This document shows, in pieces, positions 46,625 through 55,624 of a stretch of DNA of 64,000 nt. Location: positions 1 through 64,000 of the forward strand of contig NZ_QKPO01000015.1 of NCBI RefSeq assembly GCF_003258355.1, read 5' to 3'. The first letter of the stretch is position 1. Each line of letters opens with the position of its first letter. Below the pieces are notes generated by a model. It worked only from the letters and a program-made list of their open reading frames with translations, made no database searches and was not told the origin of the DNA. Made by a program: the position numbers and the translations under genes. The stretch is from Confluentibacter sediminis (GTDB taxonomy: Bacteria; Bacteroidota; Bacteroidia; Flavobacteriales; Flavobacteriaceae).

Positions 46625-48091
46625 TTATTTTTTGTTGGTTAAGTGCATTTCACCATTTACTGATTCAGCTAATACATCCACTTCACCAGTTTGGTTTTCT
46701 TCATAACCTAATATTTTAAGTAAGTCTTCACTTTTTTGTTGTTCACTAAATAAATTAGTAGTTAAATTACCCTCTTCATCCCTGTCTATTAAAATATGTT
46801 TTGGCGAGGGAATTAAACAGTGTTGCAATCCTCCAAAACCTCCAATGGTTTCCTGGTAGGCTCCCGTATTAAAAAACCCAATATACAAAGGCTTATCTCT
46901 ATTATATTTTGGTAAATAAATAGCATTCATGTGTTGTTCACTGTTATAATAATCATCACTATCACAGGTTAAGCCACCTAATAAAACACGCTCATAACTA
47001 TCGTTCCATCTATTTACAGGAAGCATAACAAACCGTTTATTAATAGCCCAAGTATCTGGTAAGGTTGTAATGAAAGAGGAATTTATCATGTTCCACTTTT
47101 CTCTATCATTTTGTTGCTTTTGGTAAAGCACTTCATATATGGCTCCACCGCTTTCTCCTACTGTAAAACTACCAAATTCTGTAAATATATTTGGCACCTC
47201 TACTTCTTCTTCTTCGCAAACCAATTTTATTTGATTGATAATTTCATCAACCATATATTGGTAATCAAAATCGAAAGCTAAAGAGTTTTTAATAGGAAAT
47301 CCTCCACCAATATTTAAACTATCGAGAGTCGGACAAATTCGTTTTAAACTTGTATAAACCTTTAAACATTTAAGTAATTCGTTCCAATAATAAGCATTAT
47401 CTCTAATACCGGTATTAATGAAAAAATGAAGCATTTTAAGCTTTACTTTTTTATTCTCTTTTATTTGAGATCTGTAAAAAGGAACAATGTTTTTATATCC
47501 AATTCCCAAACGAGAGGTATAAAACTCAAACTTCGGTTCTTCTTCTGAAGCTATTCGAATGCCTATATTAAATCTTCCTTTTATTTCTTTTGAAAGTAAA
47601 TCAATTTCTTCGTAATTATCAATAATTGGAATACAATTTTTATGTCCTCCGTTTATTAATTCTGCAATGTTAGTGACATATTGCCCTCTTTTAAAACCAT
47701 TACTAATGACATAGGTTTTATCTGTAATTTTTCCCTCCTTCTTTAAATTCCTAACAATATCAATATCAAACGCTGAAGATGTTTCTATATGAATATCATT
47801 ATTTAAGGCCTCATTTAAAACATGTTTAAAATGGGAGCTTTTTGTACAGTAACAATAATTGTACTTCCCTTTATAATGATGCTTTTTTAAAGCTGCGGCA
47901 AACCAAGATTTGGCTCTATTTATATTGTTTGAAATTTGTGGTAAATAGGTAAACTTTAATGGTGTTCCGTACTGTTCCACCAATTCCATTAGGTCAATGC
48001 CATGAAATTGCAAATTTTTGTCCTCTAAAGTAAATTCTTCTTGTGGAAAATAAAATGATTGATTTATTAGATCTATATATTTAGTATTCAT
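46625..48091 (-). CDS. speA: Arginine decarboxylase (PLP, alanine racemase fold)
   Basis: 488 residues. The PLP lysine is in YCYCTKSSHFKHVL, the glycine loop in DSLNIGGGFPIKNS, and the catalytic Cys-Asp in GGLTCDSDDYY. It belongs to the fold-III decarboxylases and to the Bacteroidota arginine decarboxylase group. It would make agmatine from arginine. First gene of a three-gene cluster with the agmatinase homologue 10 bases downstream. Confidence 0.85.
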   Translation of the reverse strand: MNTKYIDLINQSFYFPQEEFTLEDKNLQFHGIDLMELVEQYGTPLKFTYLPQISNNINRAKSWFAAALKKHHYKGKYNYCYCTKSSHFKHVLNEALNNDIHIETSSAFDIDIVRNLKKEGKITDKTYVISNGFKRGQYVTNIAELINGGHKNCIPIIDNYEEIDLLSKEIKGRFNIGIRIASEEEPKFEFYTSRLGIGYKNIVPFYRSQIKENKKVKLKMLHFFINTGIRDNAYYWNELLKCLKVYTSLKRICPTLDSLNIGGGFPIKNSLAFDFDYQYMVDEIINQIKLVCEEEEVEVPNIFTEFGSFTVGESGGAIYEVLYQKQQNDREKWNMINSSFITTLPDTWAINKRFVMLPVNRWNDSYERVLLGGLTCDSDDYYNSEQHMNAIYLPKYNRDKPLYIGFFNTGAYQETIGGFGGLQHCLIPSPKHILIDRDEEGNLTTNLFSEQQKSEDLLKILGYEENQTGEVDVLAESVNGEMHLTNKK

Positions 48092-48136
48092 TCGTTATTT
48101 CGATATAATAGATTTATATTAATTTTTTAAAGTTAT

Positions 48137-48150
48137 GAAACATATGTTTC
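48137..48150. promoter_or_regulatory. 14-bp palindrome upstream of speA
   Basis: GAAACATATGTTTC is a perfect palindrome 46 bases upstream of the speA start, in the 331-base gap between speA and the RsuA-family gene. It could bind a dimeric regulator. No copy elsewhere in the window was noticed. Confidence 0.4.
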
Positions 48151-48174
48151 TAATCAAATAATATTTTCTATTTA

Positions 48175-48354
48175 TCAAATTTGAATCTGACTTTGAGTAG
48201 TAGGAATAAAGGCATATTTATGTTGACTACCAACAATAGCATATACAGAAGTTAGCTTTAAATTTCGGTTACTTTTTCTGTAAGCATCCCTTGAAAACAA
48301 CTTCTTAATTTCCAAAAGTCCGAATATACAAACACGTTTCAATTTGTTCAGCAT
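48175..48354 (-). CDS. Possible 59-residue small ORF upstream of speA
   Basis: An ATG at 48354 opens 59 codons ending in TGA at 48175, 83 bases before speA on the same strand. The product begins MLNKLKRVCIFGLLEIKK, is basic in its first half and has no recognised domain. It could be a leader peptide or a real small gene; equally the frame could be chance in AT-rich DNA. No good ribosome binding site or promoter is evident. Confidence 0.3.
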   Translation of the reverse strand: MLNKLKRVCIFGLLEIKKLFSRDAYRKSNRNLKLTSVYAIVGSQHKYAFIPTTQSQIQI

Positions 48355-48372
48355 TTACTTTACAAATGAAAT

Positions 48373-48403
48373 ACATTTTTTTTATTTTTTTTGAAAAAAA
48401 TGT
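48373..48403 (-). terminator. AT-rich hairpin after the mevalonate operon
   Basis: Arms ACATTTTTTT (48373-48382) and AAAAAAATGT (48394-48403) pair perfectly. It lies just downstream of the RsuA-family stop on the minus strand and probably ends that operon. Confidence 0.4.
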
Positions 48404-48422
48404 TATTTTTTATCATCTTTAT

Positions 48423-49295
48423 TTAAAGCATTTTAAGCGTGTTTAACTCTTGCTCTGTGAGATGTTTCCAATGCCCACGTGGAAGGTCTTTTTTTGTAAG
48501 GTGACCAATAGCAACACAATCTAGACTAATGATTTCATATTTCAAATAATCGAATATGGTTCTTAAAATAGTACTGCCCGTATTTTTAATTTTTAAGCCT
48601 ATTTCATTTTTCGAAGCGCCATCTATATAGCTAATTTCCTCGACAGCAATTAACTTCCCTTCAATTTTAAAACCTGATTGAATTTTTTTTAAATCTTCTA
48701 GCTTTAAATTTTTATCAAGTTCTATATGAAATAATCTGGCAATGCCATTTTTAGAATTCGTGAATTTTTCTACAATAGCTTCATCGTTTGTAAACAAAAG
48801 TAATCCTAATGAATTTCTACCTAAACGCCCAATGGGTTTAATACGAGAAGTTGTGGCATTAGCAACCAAATCCATAACCGTTCTTCCTTTTCCTTCACTA
48901 GTTGTCGTAGCGAATCCTTTTGGTTTATTAAGTAAAACATAGGCTTTCTTTTCTGGATTTACACGAGCACCATCATATCTTATCTCATCATCAAGTTTTA
49001 CCTTGTAGCCCATTTCGGTTATGACCTTTCCGTTAACGGTTACCAAACCTGTAGAGATATGAACGTCTGCCTCTCTCCTGGAACAAATACCAGAATTGGC
49101 AATATATTTGTTTAATCTAATTTCATTGGGGTTAGATTTATGAACCGAGGTTTCCTTTGTTGGGCTAGACGGTTTTGTAAATCCACCTTGACCCTTCAAA
49201 GGTGCATTACCTCTAGCATAACTATTATTTCTACTAGTTCCACCGCCTCTTCCTGAAACTTTCCCACTGCCCTTATCTCCTTGATGCCTACTCAT
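48423..49295 (-). CDS. RsuA/RluB-family protein with degenerate active site
   Basis: 290 residues. A basic, Gly/Ser-rich N-terminus (1-55), an S4 domain (about 57-105, RLNKYIANSGICSRREAD) and an RsuA-type domain. The catalytic motif usually reads GRLDxxTxGLLLxTND; here it is GRLGRNSLGLLLFTND, with Gly159 in place of Asp. The downstream GRNRQVRRMF block has become NTGSTILRTIFD. It may bind rRNA without isomerising uridine. Last gene of the mevalonate operon. Confidence 0.85.
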   Translation of the reverse strand: MSRHQGDKGSGKVSGRGGGTSRNNSYARGNAPLKGQGGFTKPSSPTKETSVHKSNPNEIRLNKYIANSGICSRREADVHISTGLVTVNGKVITEMGYKVKLDDEIRYDGARVNPEKKAYVLLNKPKGFATTTSEGKGRTVMDLVANATTSRIKPIGRLGRNSLGLLLFTNDEAIVEKFTNSKNGIARLFHIELDKNLKLEDLKKIQSGFKIEGKLIAVEEISYIDGASKNEIGLKIKNTGSTILRTIFDYLKYEIISLDCVAIGHLTKKDLPRGHWKHLTEQELNTLKML

Positions 49296-49384
49296 GACTT
49301 AATTATTTTTTACAAAGATATGTTTAAATTTATGATTGACGATTTTTGGATTAATGATTTGTTAAACAGTAAAAAAATCGCCTT

Positions 49385-50287
49385 TTATATATGCTTTAAA
49401 ATCACATTCACATCTATTAATAAAATACTCAACACACCAGATAAAATAATAAATTTCAAGATATTATGAAGTATTAAATAGTGTAGTTTGGTTTTAGATT
49501 TCCATATCAAGAGTATAAAAAATACTAATAAAACGACACTTAAGTAAAAGTAAACATACATGCGACCTACTTCAAATTTATACAGTAAAAGATATATTGG
49601 GATTAATGTTAAGCAGGTTAAAATAGTCAACATTATTTTTGACGCCTTTTCACCATAAATAATAGGTATTGTTTTATAACCGAGGGCCAAATCGCCTTTT
49701 ATATTCTCCAAATCCTTAGTAAGTTCTCTCATTGAGATAATTAAAAACAAGAACATCGCATGCACAAAAATGACAGATTCAAAGTTTTTGTAATAAATAA
49801 AAATAACAAAAAATGGCGTGATCGTTAAAATAGCAGATGTCATGTTCCCAATAAAAGGCAACTTTTTAAGTTTGTGTGAATAAAACCAAATACCAAAAAT
49901 ATAAGCCGAAAAGAAAATCACAGCATTAAAGGACACATAGCTTGCCATGACGACAGACATGAAATTTAATAAAAAATACAAAGACAACTTGGTATTTTGC
50001 CCTACCAATCTATCTATCATAGATTTTTGTGGTCTGTTTATTAAATCTTTTTCTGAATCGTAAAAATTATTGATAATATAACCTGCAGCTATAGTGGCCG
50101 CAGATGCCAAAACCAACATCAATAAATTAATATCAAAAACAACTTGCCTTATGGGTTTGTCGTGGGCGAAAATATAAATAGATGTTACATATTGCGCCAA
50201 AACAATCACAAGGATATTGTACCCTCTCACTACAGAAAACATACTAAAAAACTTAAGTAGAATATGTTTCTGTCTTCTGTTTAACAT
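49385..50287 (-). CDS. UbiA-family prenyltransferase
   Basis: 300 residues with eight to nine membrane helices. The two Asp-rich motifs are NNFYDSEKD and the later DLENIKGD, both for Mg-diphosphate binding. Bacteroidota homologues are often named geranylgeranylglycerol-phosphate geranylgeranyltransferase, which the sequence alone does not prove. It follows mevalonate kinase by 50 bases, consistent with isoprenoid use. Confidence 0.88.
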   Translation of the reverse strand: MLNRRQKHILLKFFSMFSVVRGYNILVIVLAQYVTSIYIFAHDKPIRQVVFDINLLMLVLASAATIAAGYIINNFYDSEKDLINRPQKSMIDRLVGQNTKLSLYFLLNFMSVVMASYVSFNAVIFFSAYIFGIWFYSHKLKKLPFIGNMTSAILTITPFFVIFIYYKNFESVIFVHAMFLFLIISMRELTKDLENIKGDLALGYKTIPIIYGEKASKIMLTILTCLTLIPIYLLLYKFEVGRMYVYFYLSVVLLVFFILLIWKSKTKLHYLILHNILKFIILSGVLSILLIDVNVILKHI

Positions 50288-50337
50288 ATAAAATATTTTA
50301 TGAGGTACTGAAACGTGTTCAGACTGACAGGAAACGT

Positions 50338-51267
50338 CTAGAAATTATAAACAACTTCTAATTTATAATCTTTTAGGGCTTGTTTTGCTTTAGCAATGTC
50401 CTCAGTAAACCCAAGTATATAACCACCACCGCCAGAACCACAAAGCTTTAAATAGTAGTCGTTAGTTTCAATTCCTTTTTTCCAAAGTTCATGAAATTGC
50501 TGCGGAATCATAGGCTTAAAATTATTAAGCACCACTTTTGATAATCGCTTGGTATTTTTAAATAATGATTTAATATCACCACTTAAAAAGTCATCTACAC
50601 AAGCATCGGTATGCTTAATAAATTGGTCTTTTAGCATGTTACGAAACCCCTCTTGCTTCATATTCTCCATAAAAATAGAAATCATGGGAGCAGTCTCTCC
50701 ACTAACCCCACTATCTAATAAAAAAACAGCATTTTTACCTTCACTCTTCTGCGAAGGAATACCTGTCGCTTCAATATTATCTTGAGAATTGATAAGTATG
50801 GGAATGCTTAAATAACTATTTAAGGGGTCTAATCCTGAAGATTTTCCATGAAAAAAAGATTCCATTTCCGAAAAAATCTGTTTTAGGGTTAATAATTTTT
50901 CACGTGTTAAATTCTCTAAAACCGTGATCTTGTTATGAGCATATTTATCGTAAATGGCTGCGACTAGAGCCCCACTGCTACCAACACCATACCCTTGAGG
51001 AATGGAAGAATCAAAATACATGCCTTCGCTAACATCTTGCTTTAGCTGTTCAATATTAAATTCTACTAAATCAGCATCAATAGTTTTCAAAAAATCAACA
51101 AAACGTCTTAAACTTTCGTTAGATTTTATAGCACTTTCTGAAGGATGCTCATCTACTTTTAAAGCACCATTATAAAAATTATAAGGAATCGATAACCCTT
51201 TCGAATCTTTAATAATTCCATACTCTCCAAAGAGTAGAATTTTCGAGTAAAATAAAGGTCCTTTCAT
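50338..51267 (-). CDS. Mevalonate kinase (GHMP family)
   Basis: 309 residues. SKILLFGEYGIIKDSKGLSIP is the N-terminal GHMP start, IPQGYGVGSSGALVAAI the ATP loop and LCGSGGGGYILGF the third motif. By neighbourhood with diphosphomevalonate decarboxylase it is mevalonate kinase rather than another GHMP kinase. It phosphorylates mevalonate in isoprenoid synthesis. Confidence 0.88.
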   Translation of the reverse strand: MKGPLFYSKILLFGEYGIIKDSKGLSIPYNFYNGALKVDEHPSESAIKSNESLRRFVDFLKTIDADLVEFNIEQLKQDVSEGMYFDSSIPQGYGVGSSGALVAAIYDKYAHNKITVLENLTREKLLTLKQIFSEMESFFHGKSSGLDPLNSYLSIPILINSQDNIEATGIPSQKSEGKNAVFLLDSGVSGETAPMISIFMENMKQEGFRNMLKDQFIKHTDACVDDFLSGDIKSLFKNTKRLSKVVLNNFKPMIPQQFHELWKKGIETNDYYLKLCGSGGGGYILGFTEDIAKAKQALKDYKLEVVYNF

Positions 51268-51280
51268 AATTTAATTAGCG

Positions 51281-51306
51281 ATTGACAATGGATAATTGAC
51301 AATTAT
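51281..51306. repeat. Inverted repeat arm A flanking the four-helix gene
   Basis: Contains ATTGACAATGGATAATTGAC followed by AATTAT. It pairs in inverted sense with arm B at 51664-51686; the shared core GATAATTGACAA is perfect over 12 bases. It lies between the four-helix-bundle stop and the mevalonate kinase start. Confidence 0.7.
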
Positions 51307-51662
51307 TTTTGTTTTGATGCTTTAATTATACTAATCAATAATTTCAATAACTCTTTAATATCTATCTGTATACTAAGATACTCCGAATTATTCAAATAAC
51401 CTGTTTCTTTTAATAAATCTAACCAATATTCCGTTTCATTAGCTTCTTTTAGAGCTATAGATAATTTGTGAATAAAATCTGCTTTGCTTTCTGCATGCTC
51501 AGATTCTCTGATGTTAGCTCCAATAGATGTTCCTGATCTTAATAATTGTTTTGAAAGTACAAACTCTTTTTTTTCTTCAGTTAAAAACTTACACAAATTA
51601 ACAATTCTAACTGCAAATATATAACTTTTGGTTTTGACTATATTATCTTTCTTAATAATCAT
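51303..51662 (-). CDS. Four-helix bundle protein (23S rRNA intervening-sequence type)
   Basis: 119 residues, all helical. VRIVNLCKFLTEEKKEFVLSKQLLRSGTSIGANIRESEHAESKADFIHKLSIALKEANETEYWLDLL is the signature of the TIGR02436-type family first found inside 23S rRNA intervening sequences. Biochemical role unknown. It sits between the decarboxylase and kinase of the mevalonate pathway, flanked by inverted repeats, which suggests insertion into the operon. Confidence 0.9.
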   Translation of the reverse strand: MIIKKDNIVKTKSYIFAVRIVNLCKFLTEEKKEFVLSKQLLRSGTSIGANIRESEHAESKADFIHKLSIALKEANETEYWLDLLKETGYLNNSEYLSIQIDIKELLKLLISIIKASKQK

Positions 51663-51663
51663 T

Positions 51664-51686
51664 TGTCAATTATCAATTGTTAATTG
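51664..51686. repeat. Inverted repeat arm B, overlapping the end of the MVD gene
   Basis: TGTCAATTATCAATTGTTAATTG on the plus strand. Read on the minus strand it supplies the last codons (LTIDN and stop) of diphosphomevalonate decarboxylase. It mirrors arm A at 51281-51306 around the four-helix gene. Confidence 0.7.
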
Positions 51687-52757
51687 TTTTGCTCCTAAAC
51701 CAATTTTATCGACAATATAGTGCGCATTTTCGATATACGCAACTAACTCATTATTAATAAATTCTAAAATTTGATTACTTTCTTTTTCTGGATATAGCAC
51801 ATGAACATTGGCTCCGGCATCTAAAGTAAAGCCAATATGCCATCCAGACTTTTTTCTAAAATCCCATATTTTATTAATAATTTCCAGCGTATTAGGTTTC
51901 ATTAAAATAAAATATGGCATGCTTGTCATCATCATAGCGTGCAAGGTTAAGGCTTCACTTTCAATTAAAGCTATAAAGGCATTTAGATCTCCAGACTCTA
52001 AGATAGTCATCAATTTACTTAAATTGTTGTGTGCTTGTTTAAACCTTTCTTCTGCAAAAGGATGGTAATACATTAAATTATGTCCAACCGAACTACTAAC
52101 TTGCTTTTCACCTTTATCTACCAGCAAAATAGTGTCTTGATAATTCTTAAAATTTTCGTGGATGGTATATGGATATTTTATCCCAAATAAATCGCTACTT
52201 CCTTCAATATTACCATGCTTTCCCCAAACAACCAAATCACCTTCTATACTTCTACAAGCACTACCAGAACCTAATCGTGCTAAAAACGAGGCTTTTTTAT
52301 TACAATAAGCCTCGGTTACAGCATCATTTAATTGTTTTTCAATACTCATTAGGCATAATGCTAATGCGCTCATACCTGAAGCAGATGATGCAATTCCCGA
52401 ACTATGCGGAAATGTATTGGTGGTTTCTATATTAAAATGATAGTCTTTTAAAAAAGGTAGATATACTTCAATGCGTTTAAAAAACGTTTCAATTTTCGGT
52501 TTAAAATCGTCTTTATTTTCACCATCTAAGAACACTTCAAAAGAAAACGCATTGTTAGTTTCTTTTTTTGAGAAACTTACCGTCGTAATGGTTTTACAAT
52601 GGCTAAGGGTAAAACTTATGGATGGATTTTCAGGAATTTGATCTTTTTTCTTTCCCCAATATTTCACCAATGCAATATTACTGGGCGATTCCCAAGTAAC
52701 CTTACCACTTTCCACTGTTTTGGTATAGGGTTTTGGAATAAATTGTGCTTCTGTCAT
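51666..52757 (-). CDS. mvaD: Diphosphomevalonate decarboxylase
   Basis: 363 residues. SNIALVKYWGKKKDQIPENPSISFTL is the N-terminal signature, TFPHSSGIASSASGMSALALCL the phosphate loop, and HIGFTLDAGANVHVLYP contains the catalytic Asp. It makes isopentenyl diphosphate. The last codons overlap repeat arm B, so the C-terminal tail may have been rewritten. DUF1697 gene ends just before its start. Confidence 0.95.
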   Translation of the reverse strand: MTEAQFIPKPYTKTVESGKVTWESPSNIALVKYWGKKKDQIPENPSISFTLSHCKTITTVSFSKKETNNAFSFEVFLDGENKDDFKPKIETFFKRIEVYLPFLKDYHFNIETTNTFPHSSGIASSASGMSALALCLMSIEKQLNDAVTEAYCNKKASFLARLGSGSACRSIEGDLVVWGKHGNIEGSSDLFGIKYPYTIHENFKNYQDTILLVDKGEKQVSSSVGHNLMYYHPFAEERFKQAHNNLSKLMTILESGDLNAFIALIESEALTLHAMMMTSMPYFILMKPNTLEIINKIWDFRKKSGWHIGFTLDAGANVHVLYPEKESNQILEFINNELVAYIENAHYIVDKIGLGAKQLTIDN

Positions 52758-53294
52758 TTAATTTGCTTCGGTTGACAAAGATAATAACTTTAGCATTGTA
52801 TTATAATTTCTTGCGGTTCCTATTACCTTCAATTTGCGTTCATAAGTATTCATATTGAACTTTGTTTTCCCGTAACCAGTTGAACAATAAAAATAAAGAC
52901 AGTCATTTTTGATTACAACTTCTTCGTTTTCATAAGGTATCTTATCCACTTCTTTCAATAAGCTAGTTTCAGGGATTTTATTGAGTATTATAAAATAACT
53001 ATTTTCCTTTTTTTCTTTTGAAAACGGACAGGCTTCAAAAATTATTTGTAACTCTTTATTAGTTTTTACAATTACAGAAACTTCAAATCCAAATTGAGTT
53101 ACAATAAGCTTTTGAATTTTATTCTCTAATTGCGATGGCCTTTCTGAAGATTGAAATATCACATTACCACTTTGAATATACGTTTGCACATTCTGAAATT
53201 TTGCGTTTTTTAATAGTTCTCGCAATTCTGCCATAGGGACTTTTTTATGTCCACCAACATTAATTCCTTTTAAAAGTGCAATATACGTTTTCAT
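52758..53294 (-). CDS. DUF1697 family protein
   Basis: 178 residues. YIALLKGINVGGHKKVPMAELRELLKNAKFQNVQTYIQSGNVIFQS is the family start, with FGFEVSVIVKTNKEL following. Function unknown. Its ATG overlaps the preceding flavoprotein stop (ATGA) and its stop abuts the mvaD start, so it is within the operon. Confidence 0.93.
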   Translation of the reverse strand: MKTYIALLKGINVGGHKKVPMAELRELLKNAKFQNVQTYIQSGNVIFQSSERPSQLENKIQKLIVTQFGFEVSVIVKTNKELQIIFEACPFSKEKKENSYFIILNKIPETSLLKEVDKIPYENEEVVIKNDCLYFYCSTGYGKTKFNMNTYERKLKVIGTARNYNTMLKLLSLSTEAN

Positions 53295-54505
53295 TTGCTA
53301 CTCATGTTTTGAGCTGCTATAAAAGCACTCGTCCACGCATTCTGAAAGTTAAAACCACCTGTTACGGCATCAACATTCAATACTTCACCAGCAAAATACA
53401 AATTTGGAATGCGTTTACTTTCAAAAGTTTTAAAATTGATTTCTTTTAATTCAACACCGCCAGCTGTGACAAATTCCTCTTTAAAAGTACTTTTTCCATC
53501 AACCTTAAAAACAGCTTGTGTTAATTGATTCGCTAAAGTTTCTAGCTGGTCTTTATTTACATCGGCCCAACGTATCTCATTATCCATTTCACAAGCTAAA
53601 ACCAATTTTTGCCAAAGGCGTTTAGGCAAATCGAATTGGGGAGATTTATAAACCGTTTTCTTAGCTAAATCGTGTTTTAATTGTTTTAAAATATTTAAAC
53701 AATCATCAAAAGATGAATTTACAAAATTGATGTCTACTTGAAATTTATAATCCCGCTTTGCTAATTCCAAAGCACCAAAAGCCGATAGCTTTAAAATCGC
53801 TGGTGCGCTCATACCCCAATGGGTTATAAGCAAAGGCCCACTACTTTCTAAATGACTATCAACTACTTTAACCAACACATTATTAACTACAACGCCAGGA
53901 ATATCACGAATACGTTCATCTTTAATATTGAAAGTAAACAAAGAGGGCACCGGATTGGAAATAGTATGACCTAGATCTTCTAAAAGTTTCCAAATTTTAG
54001 GATTGCTCCCCGTGGCTACTAATACTTTTTTTGATTTGAATATGTCTTGAGTTGTTTCTATGATAAAGTCTTCTGATTCTTTCTGAAGGGATTTTACAGA
54101 ATGATTTAAAAAAACATCAACCTTATGTTTTTTGGCTTCACTTAAAAAGCAATCAATAATAGTTTGCGACGAATCGGTCATGGGAAACATACGCCCATCG
54201 TCCTCAATCTTTAATGCAACGCCACGTTTCTCAAACCATTCTATAGTATCGCCAGTCATAAACTGATGGAAAGGGCCTAATAATTCCTTTTCACCCCTCG
54301 GGTAATTTAATACCAATTCTTGGGGAATAAACTCGGCATGAGTCACATTACACCTGCCACCACCAGAGACTTTCACTTTAGTTAACACGTCTTTTCCGCG
54401 TTCTAAAATAGCCACTTTTAATTGAGGATTTTGCTCTGCTATATTGATGGCCGCGAAAAAACCTGCAGCACCACCTCCAATAACAAGCACGTCTTTTTCA
54501 ATCAT
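53291..54505 (-). CDS. HI0933/BaiN-family flavoprotein
   Basis: 404 residues. The FAD fingerprint VIGGGAAGFFAAINIAE, VKVSGGGRCNVTHAEF, and the C-terminal NLYFAGEVLNVDAVTGGFNFQNAWTSAFIAA are typical of this family of NAD(P)/FAD oxidoreductases. Substrate not known. Overlaps on both sides by four bases (ATGA). Confidence 0.93.
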   Translation of the reverse strand: MIEKDVLVIGGGAAGFFAAINIAEQNPQLKVAILERGKDVLTKVKVSGGGRCNVTHAEFIPQELVLNYPRGEKELLGPFHQFMTGDTIEWFEKRGVALKIEDDGRMFPMTDSSQTIIDCFLSEAKKHKVDVFLNHSVKSLQKESEDFIIETTQDIFKSKKVLVATGSNPKIWKLLEDLGHTISNPVPSLFTFNIKDERIRDIPGVVVNNVLVKVVDSHLESSGPLLITHWGMSAPAILKLSAFGALELAKRDYKFQVDINFVNSSFDDCLNILKQLKHDLAKKTVYKSPQFDLPKRLWQKLVLACEMDNEIRWADVNKDQLETLANQLTQAVFKVDGKSTFKEEFVTAGGVELKEINFKTFESKRIPNLYFAGEVLNVDAVTGGFNFQNAWTSAFIAAQNMSSK

Positions 54506-55176
54506 ATTCTATCAGGGAAATCGGAAATAATACCATCAACACCATAAGATTTGATGCGTTTAATAGGTTTTAGGTTATTTACAGTATAGGTATAGACCTT
54601 AAAATCCACCTTTAAATTCTCAACAATTTCTTGGGTTAACATGGTATAATCTGGATGTATGGAAACCGCATTAATGGTTTTAGCAAAACCAACCGCTTTC
54701 TCTATATTAGTATCTGTAAGTACACCAAGTGGTATTTTTTTGTTTTCTTCAAAAACTGTTTTTAATAATTCCTTTTGAAAACTAGACACTATAATATTGC
54801 TATAATCCCAACCCTTTTTTTCAACAAAAAAATCTATTAATCTACTGGCTTCTTTTGCTGTATCATGGCCTTTCAACTCAATATTTAACAGACATTTATT
54901 ATTTATAAATGTTAAAACCTCAGATAAAGTTGGTATTTGGCAATGTCCTTTTACTTGAACTTGTTTTAATTGTTTTAAGGTGAATTTTGAAACTTCTCCT
55001 GTAGTATCTGTCATTCTATCTAGCGTAAAATCATGAAACACAACCAACTGCCCAGAAGCACACCTGTGCACATCTATTTCTATACCATCAACACCTAAGC
55101 TTAAAGCTTTTTTAATAGATTCTAACGTGTTTTCTGCTACATGCCCTTTAGCCCCGCGATGTCCAATTTTTTTCAT
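54502..55176 (-). CDS. Glycerophosphodiester phosphodiesterase
   Basis: 224 residues from the ATG at 55176; a longer TTG start at 55206 is less likely. GHRGAKGHVAENTLESI, GVDGIEIDVH and VVFHDFTLDRMT hold the catalytic His residues and metal-binding Glu/Asp. No signal peptide, so cytoplasmic. It hydrolyses glycerophosphodiesters to glycerol-3-phosphate. First gene of the operon that continues to the RsuA-family protein. Confidence 0.92.
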   Translation of the reverse strand: MKKIGHRGAKGHVAENTLESIKKALSLGVDGIEIDVHRCASGQLVVFHDFTLDRMTDTTGEVSKFTLKQLKQVQVKGHCQIPTLSEVLTFINNKCLLNIELKGHDTAKEASRLIDFFVEKKGWDYSNIIVSSFQKELLKTVFEENKKIPLGVLTDTNIEKAVGFAKTINAVSIHPDYTMLTQEIVENLKVDFKVYTYTVNNLKPIKRIKSYGVDGIISDFPDRI

Positions 55177-55442
55177 CCTGTAAAAGTACAAATTAAACAA
55201 TTGCAATAATTTAAAGTTTTCAGGCGCAAATCAAACTATTTGGCTTTATAAAAAATATCCGCTATCTTCTATTTGACGTATTTATTCTTTTTATGATTTT
55301 TTATGTACTATTTTTAAGAAGGGCAGTAACTTTCCAAGAATGGTCTCATAAAACTATCAAAAACTGAATGAGTTTAAAAAAATAATAATTAAAAACTGCA
55401 CACAACAAAAAGTATATAAAACTTTAAACGAAACCATAAAAC

Positions 55443-55473
55443 AAAAAGCAAGCTTTATATTAGCTTGCTTTTT
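55443..55473. terminator. Terminator hairpin after tRNA-Tyr
   Basis: A perfect 12-bp stem (55443-55454 with 55462-55473) and a 7-base loop, with a run of A on the plus strand that reads as T on the minus strand. It lies 13 bases after the tRNA end. The rest of 55177-55442 holds nothing recognisable. Confidence 0.8.
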
Positions 55474-55485
55474 TATTTTCATTAG

Positions 55486-55567
<82 letters not shown>

Positions 55568-55624
55568 AAAACCGAGGGCAAATATATTACTCTTCTTTAA
55601 TTGTACAAAATAAAAACCTTTATT

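Noticed and set aside
48423-49295. Sequence error as cause of the missing catalytic Asp
   Set aside because: The second conserved block is also degenerate and the frame is intact, so a single read error does not explain it.
55207-55442. A 24-codon plus-strand frame after the GDPD gene
   Set aside because: Too short, no ribosome binding site and no similarity that I recognise.
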